From positions 43,619,137 to 43,683,136 of the forward strand of contig NC_091928.1 in NCBI RefSeq assembly GCF_041260155.1: DNA of 64,000 nucleotides, written 5' to 3'. The stretch is from Ptychodera flava (taxonomy: Eukaryota; Hemichordata; Enteropneusta; Ptychoderidae). The notes beneath the pieces were generated by a model. That model was not told where the DNA came from. It made no database searches and saw only the letters and a program-made list of their open reading frames with translations. Below, piece by piece: positions 45,822 through 58,617 of the stretch (position 1 is its first letter; each line of letters begins with the position of its first letter). The translations under genes were made by a program, and so were the position numbers.

Positions 45822-47615
45822 GTGCACCCAAAAGAATGTACTTGTGTGTCTCACAGCTGAGGGCTGGTGCCATCTGTTCCACATATCAGACGTAAAAGTA
45901 CCCACAGCCAGTACGGAGAAAAGGAAAGGTTCCATTGAACTTGACAAACACAAAGCTCAGAGTGACAAAACTTCTGCCGACAAGGAAAAACAGAAAGCGG
46001 CCAGTGATGCAGAGAAGACAAGTGAGGCAGCGGTAGGTTTTTGTTCGAATTTGTCAATAAATACAGTCTAAACTGTCTTAGCAGTCACCCTTACAGAGTG
46101 GTCACCTTGTGGCTATTGTGGTCAGTGGTCACATGTAATTGTTCCAACTTGGTACAGAAACCTCTGTATAATGGTCAGAAGATATGACTGTAAATGACCA
46201 GTATCAAAAACTGGTCAGACTGAAAAAAATAAATGGCTCTATTCTGAACAATTTTATGTCTGCATGACAATTTTTCAAGAGTGAAATGCTTGTGTCATGA
46301 TTTTCAGAAGATTTATGATATTGAATTTTATTGATGTGCTGTCAGCTATACCTGTATTCACTGCATAACTCACCACTACACCAAAAGTAATGCCACATCT
46401 ACCCTCTATAAGAAAACCACTTCCATATACCGATAGTGCTCCCATTCCTTTTGTGGCCACTGTACAGACTGAGTTTTTACTCTGTCTTGACAAACTCTGT
46501 CATATTCTTCAATTATTTTACCGGCCACACACTTTCAACATGATAGCTAGTGCGACATGTGCATCACAGCAGATGTTGTTTCAAGCAACAAAGGTTATTT
46601 ACGTTCATTAGGTTTATTGCTGATCTGTAATAATGATAATGATGATTTGTAATCATGATAATGATGATTTGTAATCACGATAATGATGATTTGTAATCAT
46701 GATAATGATGATTTGTAATCATGATAATGATGATTTGTAATCATGATAATGATGATTTGTAATCATGATAATGATGATTTGTAATCATGATAATGATGAT
46801 TTGTAATCATGATAATGATGATTTGTAATCATGATAATGATGATTTGTAATCATAATCTACGTATTGCAGGAACAGGGCGGTATTGGCGACCTGCAACCA
46901 AACCACACGCAACATATTCCTGCAAACACCAAAATGGTCTTGATTTATGACGTAGGTAAGAGAGCGACCAATGAAATCATTTTTGGAATGTAAATGAGTA
47001 AATGAGTACCGGTACTTTTCCTTCTTGCTTCCATTCTAAAATGTTATATGATGAGCACATAGTACAATATAACAATAGTTAACATCACTTCATTGCATTG
47101 ACTCTTTCTTTAATGTTCGAGAATATCATAAAAGAAAGGTACTCACATTCCCTCCATGATTTCTGGCCTTGTATAATTTTTTGTTCAATTTTAAAGAACT
47201 GGAAGAGGGTGCAGGATACTGTGTAAATGTACTCATCCTTCGTTTCTTGATCTTTCCAAATGTTTGTTCTGTAGTTTTATCTAGTGAACGTGTTGATATT
47301 AGAAAGATGATCCAACTATGTCCAGCGTTGAAAAGTTAGTACTCTCTCAACAGATAACGATGGCAAGTGTGAACTGATTGTTGGACACACAGACAGGATT
47401 GTTAGAGCTTACAGATGGGTTGATGCAACTCCTGCAGAAACAGTGAGTGATAGCAGTACTTTCCCATACGACTTTGATAAACACCATCAATCTTGTTGAG
47501 ACAATTATTCTAAGATGTCAAATATAGTATGGTCATATGATCTGTCTGTATATGTGTCTTCCCCCTCCCTCCCTCATGCTGCATTCTCCCCTTTCTCACT
47601 GTCTCTCTCACCTTC

Positions 47616-47650
<35 letters not shown>

Positions 47651-47655
47651 GTCTG

Positions 47656-47727
<72 letters not shown>

Positions 47728-50700
47728 TGCTGTCTCTCCCCCATTTTGACATTTGTTTGCAAGCATTTATACATGTATATTAAAGGGATATAGTCGCCCA
47801 AACTGCACCTGTGCAAGTTTCTTGTTTACAAACAATATTTTTCGTGCACGATATCAAGATGCATCTCATCATCATAGCTGCAACATTTAAATTATACGAT
47901 GATAGATTATGACAGACATGTTTTAACTGTCATCAATCACCATTGTGCCTTGGATACATTGTTGCCATGGGTCGTATGGGTCCCATACGACCTTTGAGAG
48001 CAGTTCCGACGACTATATCCCTTTAAGCATTCAGAAGATATGGGCAACATTCAGTCTTCTATGAATACTGCCCTCTATAGTTTGCTACAGGAATGAAAGC
48101 GCTTAACTCCAGTGGAGTTCACCTCTATATTTACATCAACTTGTAATCTAGTTTGACTAATAACAGTTTTCCTCTTTCTTAACCTGTAGGACAGTTCAGG
48201 TTTCTCATCTGGACATCTTGAACACATTCAACAGTGGTACTTGCCAGGTCAGGTAGGCTGTTTTACCCAGAAATTTATCATGGATACTCCCGTAGAGCAA
48301 GCAAACTTCCAGAAAAAATCTCTTCAGACAAGCAATATAAATCAGTCACATGTCAAGAAACCTATGTTTACTTTAAGTTGATTTTTCACATCAAGACAGC
48401 GCCCTGTCATCTAACATTTCATTCAAATGCAATGCTGATTAAAATGCTAATGAATTACTGGTATTGTCTTTATGGATAGATAGAACTGTATAAGAATCAT
48501 AAAATTGGAAGCTTTGATTTGATACAATGATAGAAAGTCCAGGTGAAGGTAATTTGGACACGGCCTTTCATCATCAGATTTACCTCACAGAAAATTGTTA
48601 AAAATAAAAATTTCTGTCCTATTTGTTTGCTTGTGTAGGTTGGTTCATTAGCTGTTAACACGAGACCAGATGGTACTCCCATGTTAGTGGTATCCCAGCC
48701 TGGCTGTAATTACGTTGAACTTGTGTGTGTCTGGGCAACAGATAAAAATAAAGACATGTAAGTTAGTAAAAATACATTACTGTATTAAAAAGAAAAAATA
48801 TCAAACTTTTACACTAAATACATGAGGCAAATGTGTCAACTTCATTCATGTATGCATAGAGTAAGTTGTATCATGCATAGTCTATCTTTGTAGATATCTT
48901 TGATAGACAAGAGACAGGCAGACAGGGGTGGGAAATGTTAAGTTGAAAGCAGGCAGTGAAGTTGAAATCTGAGGATTGTCTTGGGGAAGATTTTCATGTG
49001 ACTGTACACAGGTTTTACATGGAACCAGCAAATAGTCAATACCATAGCGCAGTGTGGTAACTTACAGTGGACAGAAAGTCACCTTTGGAACAGTGAATGA
49101 CTTGTACTTCATGGTACTGAAGGAAATTCCTTCTGCATCGGATATATGGAATTATACCAATCTGAGACTGAAAGACAGACAGACAGAGGAGAGAGAGAAA
49201 AATGAAGGATGATGATAATGATGATGATGAGAGAGAGACAATTTTTTTACAGTAGACATGCTACTGTATCACATGCAATTTCACTTTATTTGCCTCCATT
49301 GGTTCAGATTTATCTTGAAAGGTTTAAGTACCAGAATACCAGTTACCCATAGTTCCCTCGTTCCATTCTCATTTCAGAGACCAGGCAACAGAGCAGCATG
49401 TAATATACCATCCCATCTCCACCACAAGGGCTAGAAATCCCGGTGTCTCTACTGAGATTCTGGGACATATATCAAGAGGTGAGGCGTGTCAGGCGTGAAT
49501 CATATACAAACAATTTACATGAAATTTGAATGTTGTTTAATTCAAAAGGGTCATCAAGTGAAGACATTGTATTGAAAACTTTGCAATTTCTTTGTACAGT
49601 ATAAAGCCTAAATAGGAGGGCATTTTAAATAATGTTGAGGCGGTAGGGTTAGACATACATGTATTATTGTCGGGGGTCAGACTTTATAGAAGACCAGACT
49701 GCATTCACAATGTCATACAAATTACAAATTTACATATTTCCTGTCGGCTGTCTTTAGCATGGGGAGCTGGTAGGATCAGTTAGTGTTACAAATGTATGTC
49801 TGTATAAATGTATGTCTGTATAAATGTATGTCAGTTCACTTTGACCATCTGATTTGCCACTCAGTAAAGAATTCCTAGGTCTTCCTGTCTTGTACTCAAA
49901 ATTTCAATATTGAAACTGACCATATAATACGATATATCAGAAACCAGGGCTTTTGTAGGAAAGCTCTAGAGCTTTATCATTGTTCAAGGATAGTTATTGG
50001 TCAAATTTCTATGTGGTGTTTAAATGTAATTTAAAGTTTCAAAGCATTTATGTTCATTTACTGCAGTGTTACTTTGTGACAAAGTATGAAAATAAATAAT
50101 TTCAAATTGTTATCTTCATATTGAGTGAAAGGTTTCCGTATGTAACAGAGAGGATGTTGTGACTGATGATATATTTTTTCCTCTGAATGCAGGTGAAGAT
50201 GTGTCTGGCAAATCAGGCCTCTATGCATTGTGTACTTTGGATGGTAAGTGCTGTAATATTAGTAGTTTTAGTTGGCCTGTTTATACATGTATGTTGTTTG
50301 AGGAAATTTCCAAGAATTGCAAAATCTGGTTACTACATAAAATAGACCCATGTCTCTCAAAATAAGCATTGAGCAATGCCAATGTGTATATTTTCACTAC
50401 TTCAACAAATGGAGCTATGAGGCGACACAAAGTACTACCAATACTACCAATTGACAATTGCTATAATGCGTGAAACTTGAGTTATAGCCATCATTGTTTT
50501 ACACTTGAAGTAACTATATTGTAAAGACAAGAAACAGGTCTAGTTCTTGGGATTTCTGTTCTCAAGTTTCACTCTTTAGCAATTATGAGACAGGCAATGG
50601 CTATTTACTTCCATCATTGACATTGGGGATGTGAATTTCACACTTTTCTTAATCAATAATTATATCATCATGCATGTACTGAAATACATGTAAATAGACA

Positions 50701-52603
50701 CCGGTTTATAGAAATTTTTACGATACTGCATGTGGCAATCACTACTTTCTGTTGCTTTCTGTGAATTATCTCTGCATACAGGTACCCTGATGTTGGTCAC
50801 AGACGACAAGATAGTCTGGTCTCACTTGGTAGACCACCAACTGTTTGCGATAGCCAAGCTTGATATAACAGTGAGTCAAGTTCAAATTTTCCCAACCTAT
50901 TGTCCAAAGTCAAAAACGATATGTTGTTCAAAGGTCTTGCAGCTTTCATGTTTGGTTTGTAGATTCCACAGAAAGCGTTCATTTCAGAGCTATGCATGAT
51001 TGTCAGAAACTGCACGTATACATGTTACAGTAGTGGATCTTACCATAACTTAACCTTTTAAACATGTTTTCCCTGTATTTCGGTCAAACTACCTTACGAA
51101 AAACATGGGGATATACCAAAGTCTGGTTCTCAAGAATCAGACAGAACAGCACATGTCAATAGGGGATCCTGTCAGCCCCTTCATTGCTAGAATTTGGTTT
51201 ATTCCAATCGGTCACATTACTAAGTTGGAACTGTATATCGGTAAATAACAGGATTTCAGTTAAACAAATTTAAGCTTAGCATGAACACAGAGTGGCTGTC
51301 CCTTATCAGTTAATGACAAATCCAATCCGTAATTTTGTTTCTCCAAATGTCATAGAATGTTGTTTTATGTTGTCAGGGCGACGGCAAAGAAGAGGTGTTG
51401 GCCTGTGCATGGGACGGACAGACATACATTGTAGATCAGAAAAAACAGACTGTGCGGTTCCACTTTGAGCAGAATGTGTGTGCATTTTGTGCTGGTAAGT
51501 GACAAAAGCCGTCATTCATGTTCTTGTCTTTTTTTACCAGAATTCCTATCTGATCCAAGTAAGATGTTAACTTGGAGAGATTGCTATTTTCCCTTAAAAG
51601 TAGTACTCTCAGAGTAGGAAGTAGCTCCCTGCCTGCAGGATGCAAATATTTTGCAATGCAGGTGCAATTTTACAGTTAACTACAAGATGGGCAGGTGGAC
51701 GTTGTCACTGATTTTTGGTTTTCTGACAATCAGAGGCAAAATATACCAGGAATTTAGTATGTATGCAGGACACAATTTTCACTAAAAACTTTTGAAATTA
51801 CCTACCCATGTTTGTCTCATTTCTAGTTTCTACAGAGTTCCAGCACTGTATTATACAATGGCTTGCATATTCACACTTACATGTCATGACAGTGTTTCTA
51901 TGTATCTGTTCCAAGGTCACTACGGAGTGGATGGTCGTAACAGCCCCGCACTAGTGTATGCTACTTTCAATAACCAAATTTATTTGTACTGGAATGTGAA
52001 ACTGAACAAGATTCCGTCAGCTTCCCTAAGAGATGTGCTGGCAGCTGATGATACTCTTCAAAAACATGTACAAGACTTGAATGTGAATTGTAAGTAATTT
52101 CATTCTGGTGTTTGAAATGCGATTATTTGAAAATCTTTGAAAGCTATGAATCATTGTCCTGTGCACAAAATTATGTTGTTTGGTTATTTCAAATTGTAAT
52201 TGAAATGTAGTTTGGGAGATATAGGATTGTAAAGGAAGACTTGAAAACAGATGTAATACACCAGACCAGCAAACTCATGGCCGCCGTAAATATGAATCAG
52301 TGGTCCTAGATCTCAGACCGCTGTATTTACTCAATACAGCTGTTCTTTTAGCACAGACGAATATGCAGAACAAGCAAACTAGTTCTTCAGAAAACACAAA
52401 ATGGATAAAAAATAGAATGCAGAGGCAGTGCCTTAGTCCCTGTAGTAAAGGCTGTACTTTTGGTCAGCAGTATTTATTCATGTCCTTTTGTGTTATTTTC
52501 AGCATCAGATTCAGAGCAGTTGCGACAGTTGTACAGGTGGTGTCTCTATGGGAAGTCCCCTCAACAACGACCCGAATACATTGAGAGTCAAGAAAATGAC
52601 TGA
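39729..52603 (+). CDS. ITFG2: ITFG2, KICSTOR complex subunit
   Basis: Exons: 39729-39830, 44626-44721, 44887-44928, 45835-46032, 46871-46955, 47354-47442, 48190-48252, 48639-48757, 49378-49478, 50193-50243, 50782-50870, 51377-51494, 51916-52089, 52503-52603; all GT-AG with consistent phases, 475 residues (human about 447). It begins [15 protein letters not shown] and continues with [96 protein letters not shown] and [18 protein letters not shown], each matching human ITFG2 in order. ITFG2 is a beta-propeller-like FG-GAP protein; with KPTN, SZT2 and C12orf66 it places GATOR1 on lysosomes to restrain mTORC1. The second ATG (39735) aligns with the human start. A Lys/Ser-rich insertion in exon 4 accounts for the extra length. 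Confidence 0.95.
39912..40006. repeat. Inverted repeat with arms of about 37 bp
   Basis: TACAGTAGCTTGAGG and CGTGGGTT on the left are mirrored by AACCCACAACG and CAAGCTACTGTG on the right. Starts 80 bp after ITFG2 exon 1. Confidence 0.6.
40066..40121 (+). repeat. Heptamer array (TGCGGGC)8
   Basis: Eight 7-bp units, mostly TGCGGGC with TGCGGGT/TGTGGGT variants. Its inverted counterpart is at 42330-42385. Confidence 0.85.
41492..41560 (+). CDS. Possible alternative first exon with a signal-like segment
   Basis: An ATG at 41492 opens 23 codons with a hydrophobic run ([17 protein letters not shown]) and ends at the consensus donor GTAAGT (41561) in phase 0. ITFG2 exon 2 starts in phase 0, so a splice to 44626 would stay in frame. 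This is inference only; a chance frame is possible because LINE debris starts immediately downstream. Confidence 0.2.
41570..42190 (+). pseudogene. LINE 3' end (ORF2 C-terminus and 3' UTR)
   Basis: Residues such as [52 protein letters not shown] and a Cys-rich [27 protein letters not shown] block match the zf-RVT end of non-LTR reverse transcriptases. The reading frame changes once near 41665. The 3' UTR carries a 39-bp tandem duplication (TTGAACTGTA, then TTTTTGCCTTACCACAC, twice) and ends at AATAAACATTATTATT. It is 5'-truncated, as usual for LINE copies. Confidence 0.7.
42330..42385 (-). repeat. Inverted heptamer array (TGCGGGC)8
   Basis: Eight units in the opposite orientation to the array at 40066-40121, 2.2 kb away. 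The two arrays bracket the LINE fragment and the possible exon. Confidence 0.85.
42590..43191. mobile_element. Long-armed foldback element, copy 2
   Basis: A 602-bp relative of 37754-38368 with ends TAGCTGCAAAATTGTAGC and GCTACAATTTTGCAGCTA and the exact 10-bp target duplication CCCTTTCATG (42580-42589 and 43192-43201). The arms pair along nearly the whole length, meeting near 42897. Intronic. Confidence 0.9.
43411..43535. repeat. Inverted repeat containing GGAGGTACCTCC
   Basis: CTCTGCTTGGCAGGGC is mirrored by GCCCTGCCACGCAGAG, with nested palindromes CCATGGAG/CTCCATGG and GGAGGTACCTCC. The 14-mer TGGAGGTACCTCCA also occurs near 13903. Confidence 0.55.
44149..44530 (-). pseudogene. LINE ORF2 C-terminal fragment
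   Basis: A 126-codon minus-strand frame reads [17 protein letters not shown], then [24 protein letters not shown] and later [15 protein letters not shown], the typical end of Jockey/CR1-like reverse transcriptase proteins. No catalytic domain is present. The type differs from the LINE at 41570-42190. Confidence 0.7.
45335..45662. mobile_element. TTAA foldback MITE, family E
   Basis: TTAA, AGGGACAAAGTAGGCC at the left and GGCCGATTTTCTCCCT, TTAA at the right. The arms pair over more than 120 bp (GGTGACCATATATATATTCG against CAAATATATGCATGGTCACC) around a short centre. Lies in ITFG2 intron 3. Confidence 0.85.
45754..45817 (+). repeat. (CT)n microsatellite serving as a pyrimidine tract
   Basis: About 32 CT units end 17 bp before the acceptor of ITFG2 exon 4 (AG at 45833-45834). 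In position and composition it is the polypyrimidine tract of that intron. Confidence 0.8.
46627..46857 (+). repeat. 22-bp minisatellite beside a splice acceptor
   Basis: About ten units of a 22-bp repeat with core ATAATGATGATTTGTAATC; the first two differ slightly and the rest are near-identical. The array ends 13 bp before ITFG2 exon 5 (46871). Only a weak pyrimidine tract lies between array and acceptor. Confidence 0.9.
47600..47728 (+). repeat. (CT)n/(CTGT)n microsatellite
   Basis: Pyrimidine-rich simple repeat in ITFG2 intron 6. The Arg-Glu and Leu-Ser frames across it are artefacts. Confidence 0.9.
47780..48026. mobile_element. TTAA MITE, family F
   Basis: TTAA, AGGGATATAGTCG at the left and CGACTATATCCCT, TTAA at the right, 247 bp. 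A central palindrome GTCGTATGGGTCCCATACGAC lies near 47971. In ITFG2 intron 6. Confidence 0.85.
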
Positions 52604-53291
52604 TGGTACAACACTTAACGTATCTTTATTTGAATGTAAAAAGTTAGCAAGAAGTCTCCAAATGTGCCAGAACTATACAAGAGGATACCGTTCTGAAATC
52701 TTGCAGAAGTTGTAAATAATTAGATGCTAATGCTTGCAATTGAACAAACTTTGATTAGCAGGAAGCTGACATGCAATGTGCAACTTTCATGCAAAACTTA
52801 AACATGAAAAAGTGTAAAGGTCTTCAAAAAGACAAATATGCACACTTTGCCCACTTCAGAATAGGTATGAGAAACTTTTGAAAGCAGAGGACAGTTTACT
52901 TTTATACTCTGAGATGTAAGGGATTATCTCTGACTGAATGCACGGTACAATGCGCCGTAGTGGCTATCTAAAATGTATATCTGTCATAGGACTAGGGAAA
53001 TATGCCTGCCAAGGCAGGTGAAAGTTTACAGTTAGCTGCCAGATGGACAGGTGGAAGTATCTTCCAGTTTCTGGTTTGCTGAGATCAGAGTCATTGCTTA
53101 TCAAGTGTACAGTAAGTGAAACACAATTACTAGGGCAGGTGTTATCGTGCTCAGATGGGCACTTTTTCAACCTGCATTTCTGCATATCTGGTTCTCGTTT
53201 TGCCAAAATTTCTGTGATATAGCTGTTGCATTGCATGTTTTCTGTTTCTTTATTTTAGAAATGGCTCCTCACTTGGCTTGATGGGCCCCCA
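52604..53291. other. 3' flank of ITFG2
   Basis: Between two convergent genes. Probably 3' UTR of ITFG2. No canonical polyadenylation signal was seen before the MITE at 53292; AATAAA words occur on the plus strand at about 53700. Confidence 0.35.
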
Positions 53292-53645
53292 TTAAAGCCC
53301 CAGTGCTGCTAACTTTCGATGGTTTTTTCATTATTTTTATTTTATAAATCAATTGCAACTTCTTATTCTACTCCCCAAAGAATGTTGAAACACCCACTAT
53401 TTAGTTTGTCAACCTAGCATCTATATGTGTTAAATGCATGGTTATTGTTTACATTTGAATTCAAATCTGGACCAGAAGTCAGTTTTCAACAATAACCATG
53501 CACTTTACAACCATAGGGGCTGAGTTGACAAGCTGGATACTGTGTATATCAACATTCTTCGGGGAGAAGAACAAGGAATTATGGTTCACATTCAAAATAA
53601 AAATGGTGAAATTATCATCAAAAGTTAGCAGCACTGGGGCTTTAA
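53292..53645 (+). mobile_element. TTAA foldback MITE, family C (copy 3)
   Basis: TTAA, AGCCCCAGTGCTGCTAAC and its exact mirror GTTAGCAGCACTGGGGCT, TTAA. The cleanest copy of the family. It lies between the stop codons of ITFG2 and the phosphotransferase-like gene and carries a minus-strand AATAAA (53341-53336). Confidence 0.85.
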
Positions 53646-53755
53646 GTGCACACACAAACCTGCAAATAATTTTACATTTCCTTTTATGCTTATGAAAGGA
53701 AATAAAAAGTCAAAATAAACATCCTTTCTGCTCTTCAAAAATTACCCTTGGACTG

Positions 53756-56700
53756 CTATAATCTTAATATGTACAGTTTCTGTATGTGTGCCACTTTCAT
53801 ACACTTGAGTACAGCTGTATGTGAGGAAAGCCATCCATAGTGTACTCTGTTCAAAATAAATATTAGAATTATCAATAACAATAAAAAATGTGCTCTTATG
53901 AAACAACTCCAATGTCTTTTGTATTTTTTCACACTAAAACAATTTTGTCCTGTGTGTTTACAAGTTCTCTGGAATGCAACTGTTGGTATGGATATTTTTC
54001 CTGTAGTTTTCTTCTCCATATCAACTGTAGGTATTCTTCCGAACTTTTGTTGATGTGTTATATATCCAGCATGCAAAGTATTGACTATTTCCTTCTTCAT
54101 CTCTGAGCAGTTTCCATAGTAACAGATGTAGATCACAAGTTTTGTGATGTACCGGACCAGGTCACATATGGCAAGAATCTGCAAAAAAGGGAAAAGAATT
54201 TCATTCAATGAGGAAAAAGCACATGTGTGTTACTTTTGATGTGTTATGAACATATCAAAAAAGTATGATAAAATAGTACAGATAGTGAAGTAAAAAAGTC
54301 TGCCCCACAGCATTGTGGGAAGGTTTGCAAATTATTTGCTTTGTCAGTAGTAGTCTTCACACCACAAACAACCTTCAGCTTGGCAGAGTTTTGGGAGTGG
54401 TGATACTGACGTCGCATCTCAGATATGCTGCATGTGTTGTTCAGTCAATTTATTCAATTCTTATTCAATTTATTCTTTTTATAGTTCATGTTTATTTGTT
54501 GTTTACTTATTTGGTTATCCTGGCTTTTCCCTGGCGACACATGCAATGCACAAATGATCAATAAACCAGAATGCAGAGAAGGTACTCAAAGTAAAGCAGA
54601 GTTTAAACTCCATCTCATGATGGTCTGTCACTTGACATGATCGCTCATAAACTCAAAAACAAACTGAATGAAAGCAAAGATCAGACCTTACCCAGACAAG
54701 CCACAGCAGATGACTTTCATTAAAGGGAGTTCCAGTGAACTGATTGAGCAGCGACGTGATTGGACCAATGAGAACGGCGTCGATGATATGATCTTGATTT
54801 CCAGAGATCTTTGCAGTCTGGGAATCATGTAATGGAATAGGTAGGAACACCATGAGAGGAGTTCTGCACGAATTAATTGTTGAATTCGGCAGCGATAAGC
54901 AGAGAGATGAACAACAGTGACCAGCATTGTGCAATATACAATATGTCTCATGTGAAGAATAATAAGTTTGAAAACGACAGTTCATTCAAATCCATGACTG
55001 CTACTGTGGATATGCTGTACAGCAGGTTTTAAAACACCTTTCGGAGCAGAGCATTGAAAGAAAGCATACCCAGTCTTGTCTGTAAATTGGCAATTTGCAG
55101 AGAAGTTAACAGGACTTTGTTTCAACAGACCATGATAAAGCACACTTTCTTATACATACCTTGAGTTTATTGATGTCCTTGACGGCAACAAGTCCAAAAG
55201 TCAATATGTAAATACCAGGGTGTGTCTTGTAAATGAGACCAGGAGACGCCCTCACAATCTTATCAGCCACTAGTAGGACAGTTGCCATGGGAATTATCGG
55301 CATCATAGTGACATCGTCCTGTTGTATGAAATGGTTAGGCCAATCAGGTTTCAAAGTAAGTAGTACCTTGCACAGAAAATTTCAATTATGATCAGTAATG
55401 TCACACCAACTTGAGTTTTGCAGACAGACATTATAACAATGAAATTCATACAATAATTTCTGGTTTGAAGCAATTATGAAAGGCAAAATTGTCTCTAAGA
55501 AATCAGAACACTAAGATTCATTTCCAGACTTTGTTTATGCATATTTGGAATGCTGAGATTTTCGTAAAATTGACAGTAATACGATGTCAGAAATACTTTT
55601 TCTTTAATATGAGTTTTCCAAGGAAACTTGATATTTTGATCACTCTCAAGCCAGGATTTAATGAATCTGACGTCATATAATTTTGAATAGAACATCAAAT
55701 CATTTAAAATTTGGTAATTTTTTTAATTCAAAAGACTGACCCACTTTGCTAGTAACACAATAGAATGACAGAAAATCCTTGATTAAAAACAAACAAGAGG
55801 CAGACTTTTTCACCGTCAATGACCAGTTTTAAAATTTTTATGGCACTGTATGCTTATTCGTCATCAACGTTCATTTTTCCTTAAAATCCATCTGACAGCA
55901 TCACATATAACACAACGAAAATGGTAAATTCTGTAAATTCTGTAAATTTTGGGAAAAAATAAAAAAATTTCAAGACTCCAGTCAACATTCCCACAATTCA
56001 TCATACACTTCAGAAGTTACATTATGCACACTAACCCCATCAAGACACGGTTTGGTCTTGGGTACAGTGCTTTAACCCTTTCACCACCATGGTTTGGCCC
56101 AAAATAACAGTGATCAATAGCGATAGTGGACCTGTTCACAGTAAATAGGGGTTAACAGGTTTACTCCTCAGAATACCACCATGCATGAAAAACTTACATG
56201 TACACCAGAGATTGGCAATGCCTTTCTTCTGTAAATGACTTCAGATAGGACAGTAACTACACTACACGCCCATGAAAAAATGGCCAATCCCGACGTAGTG
56301 ATAAATGCTAGCTGCCTCAATTCCAGATTAGTGTAGAAAACCTATAGAGAAACAGTAATGATTTGTTGGTAAATAGCTTGTATGAAGAGATGCAGTATGG
56401 ATGCTATTCTGTTAACAAACCATTTCGCTTAGTGCACTTTACAAAGCATATTTTGGCTCGATATCAATTTTAAAAAAAACATTCGATTTCTCAATAATTT
56501 GCTAACTCAAGATTGAAATATTGGTAGGGTTTACTTTTACATTGGGTGAGAAAGAAGTGATGCAATTGTATGCCAATCACTATTTCCTGGATTTTTCCTC
56601 CAGTTTTCAACTCCACTCTAGCTCTGTCAAATTGTGTGAAATTTTTTCGAATTTCATTTCTGAAATACCATGCATTGTTTCGAAATAGAATTTTGATATA

Positions 56701-58558
56701 TTTGGGAATAAGATTCATTTCAATTTGGCTTATAATTTCATTGAATGTCACTCTTTTGATTTCTGCTATCTAAGAATGAAAATAAACCAAATGAAACAAT
56801 TGCTCTTTCCTTGAAATTCTTCTCTCAAATGACATATTGATTCCCATGATGTTGTTGTTTACTTGTATAAATTTTCAAGTATTTGGCCAAGTTTCAGTCG
56901 ATCTTCAGTACAGCGAATAGTAGATTTTTACCGTAATTTGGCTCGTTTCGGGTTGTCTCCACATTTATTTGATAGTTTTGGGTCGTTTTTACTCGATTTA
57001 GCTCGGTTTAGGTCAGTTTGGGTGGTCTCAATATTTACAAACGTCCCCTCCGTAGCTTTGCCAAAAGATTCTTTGGATAAATATTTTTTTTTCTCTGGCC
57101 TTAATGAGAATATTAAAGTAAAATAAGTGCAAAGGAATACTATGAAAACAGTGAGTGGGAAAGACAAAAATGTAATTAAACAACACGAACAAGTTCAGGG
57201 CACATCCTTTACCTAAAGTTTCACCAGGCTTAAAGATTTGGCAAGAAAATCATCACCTTTGTTGCTGAATTTCTATTACACATCTACAGTACTACACTCA
57301 AAGTGTTATCAGTGGTTTCATCTAGGCCACCAATATGTTAATTCCCATCACTTCATTTCAAAGATTTGCCACCCATCCCTGTTATAGGCCTTTATGGAAT
57401 ATCCTCAAATGTAAATAATCCATATGCTACTTACAATTCCCGTCGCATTCAAATTACTGAATCATGAACTTTTGTAGTCGTTGGTAAACTTTCCAGTCCC
57501 CTTTTCCCCAAAGTTTGACTTTGACCATTTCTTGTCAACCAATTTCGAATACAATGATTTGATACTGACTTCATTCTTTGTTTGACAGTAGTTTGTTTTC
57601 AGTAGGGCAGCCATCAATCCGATTTTGACAAATTGTAAAAAAGGTGTTTTTACAAATACACTGAATATACTAATTTAAAGGTAAATTTGATAAAATAAAT
57701 ATTTCGAGGGGAAAAATATCTTCGTAAATGCCTTCCCTTTCCGAAGTAAACGTTTGTCCTTTCCTTCACCGCAGCGGAAAATGTCCGCACTCACCCTCCA
57801 AAAATCACGTGCACCTCCCCACAGCCAACAACTACAAAAGATCCCGGCTGAAATTTCCTACTTGTGCATCAACCTAATCTGGCTTTTTCCATGAGGCTTC
57901 TGCTATTGCGCCCTCATACAGCAGACCAATCCCATTCTTTCCTTTTCACTTATGCCTGAGGGGATTACAGAATTCGAATGCATGGCTACATACCTTACAG
58001 GCCGCCGTGTCGGGGTCAAGTACGGTCATTGCAAGATTAATGACAACAATGTATATTTGGGCTTCCGAGAAATCGAGTCTGCATAGGAGGAAGAAAATGC
58101 AAAATACGTGAGACAAAACACTGACCGTGTTGAAACTGTCGAAAGGTAGCAGGATCCAGGATGGCACACTGAAATCGTAATCTTATGCGGCAAATTCCAC
58201 TTCAGTCACTCTCGCAAAGTTTCAAGGTTCTCACACAAGCAGAGGACTCGAGAGCATAGAAAGTGCAGACACAATATCCTCTCTATATCACTACCTTAGC
58301 TATTGCTGAACAACTCGATAAAATAAGTCACTTACTTGGCAAATCTCACGACTCCGGTGAAGTATGTATGCCAGTGTATGGAATAAAACGTAAAAATACT
58401 GGCTGAACACACATAGAACATCCACACTGGTCGGTAGCCAAACTGAAAGACACAACCCCATGAAAGTACCACGAAAGCTAGAGAAACAAAAAAAAACTTA
58501 AATTTTATATACCATACTATATATCACTATACTATATAAGACAATCTTCGAAATATCG

Positions 58559-58617
<59 letters not shown>

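Noticed and set aside
45747-45953. Arg-Glu-rich frames over the (CT)n run, and similar frames at 47510-47816
   Set aside because: They are direct translations of simple dinucleotide repeats and end where the repeat ends.
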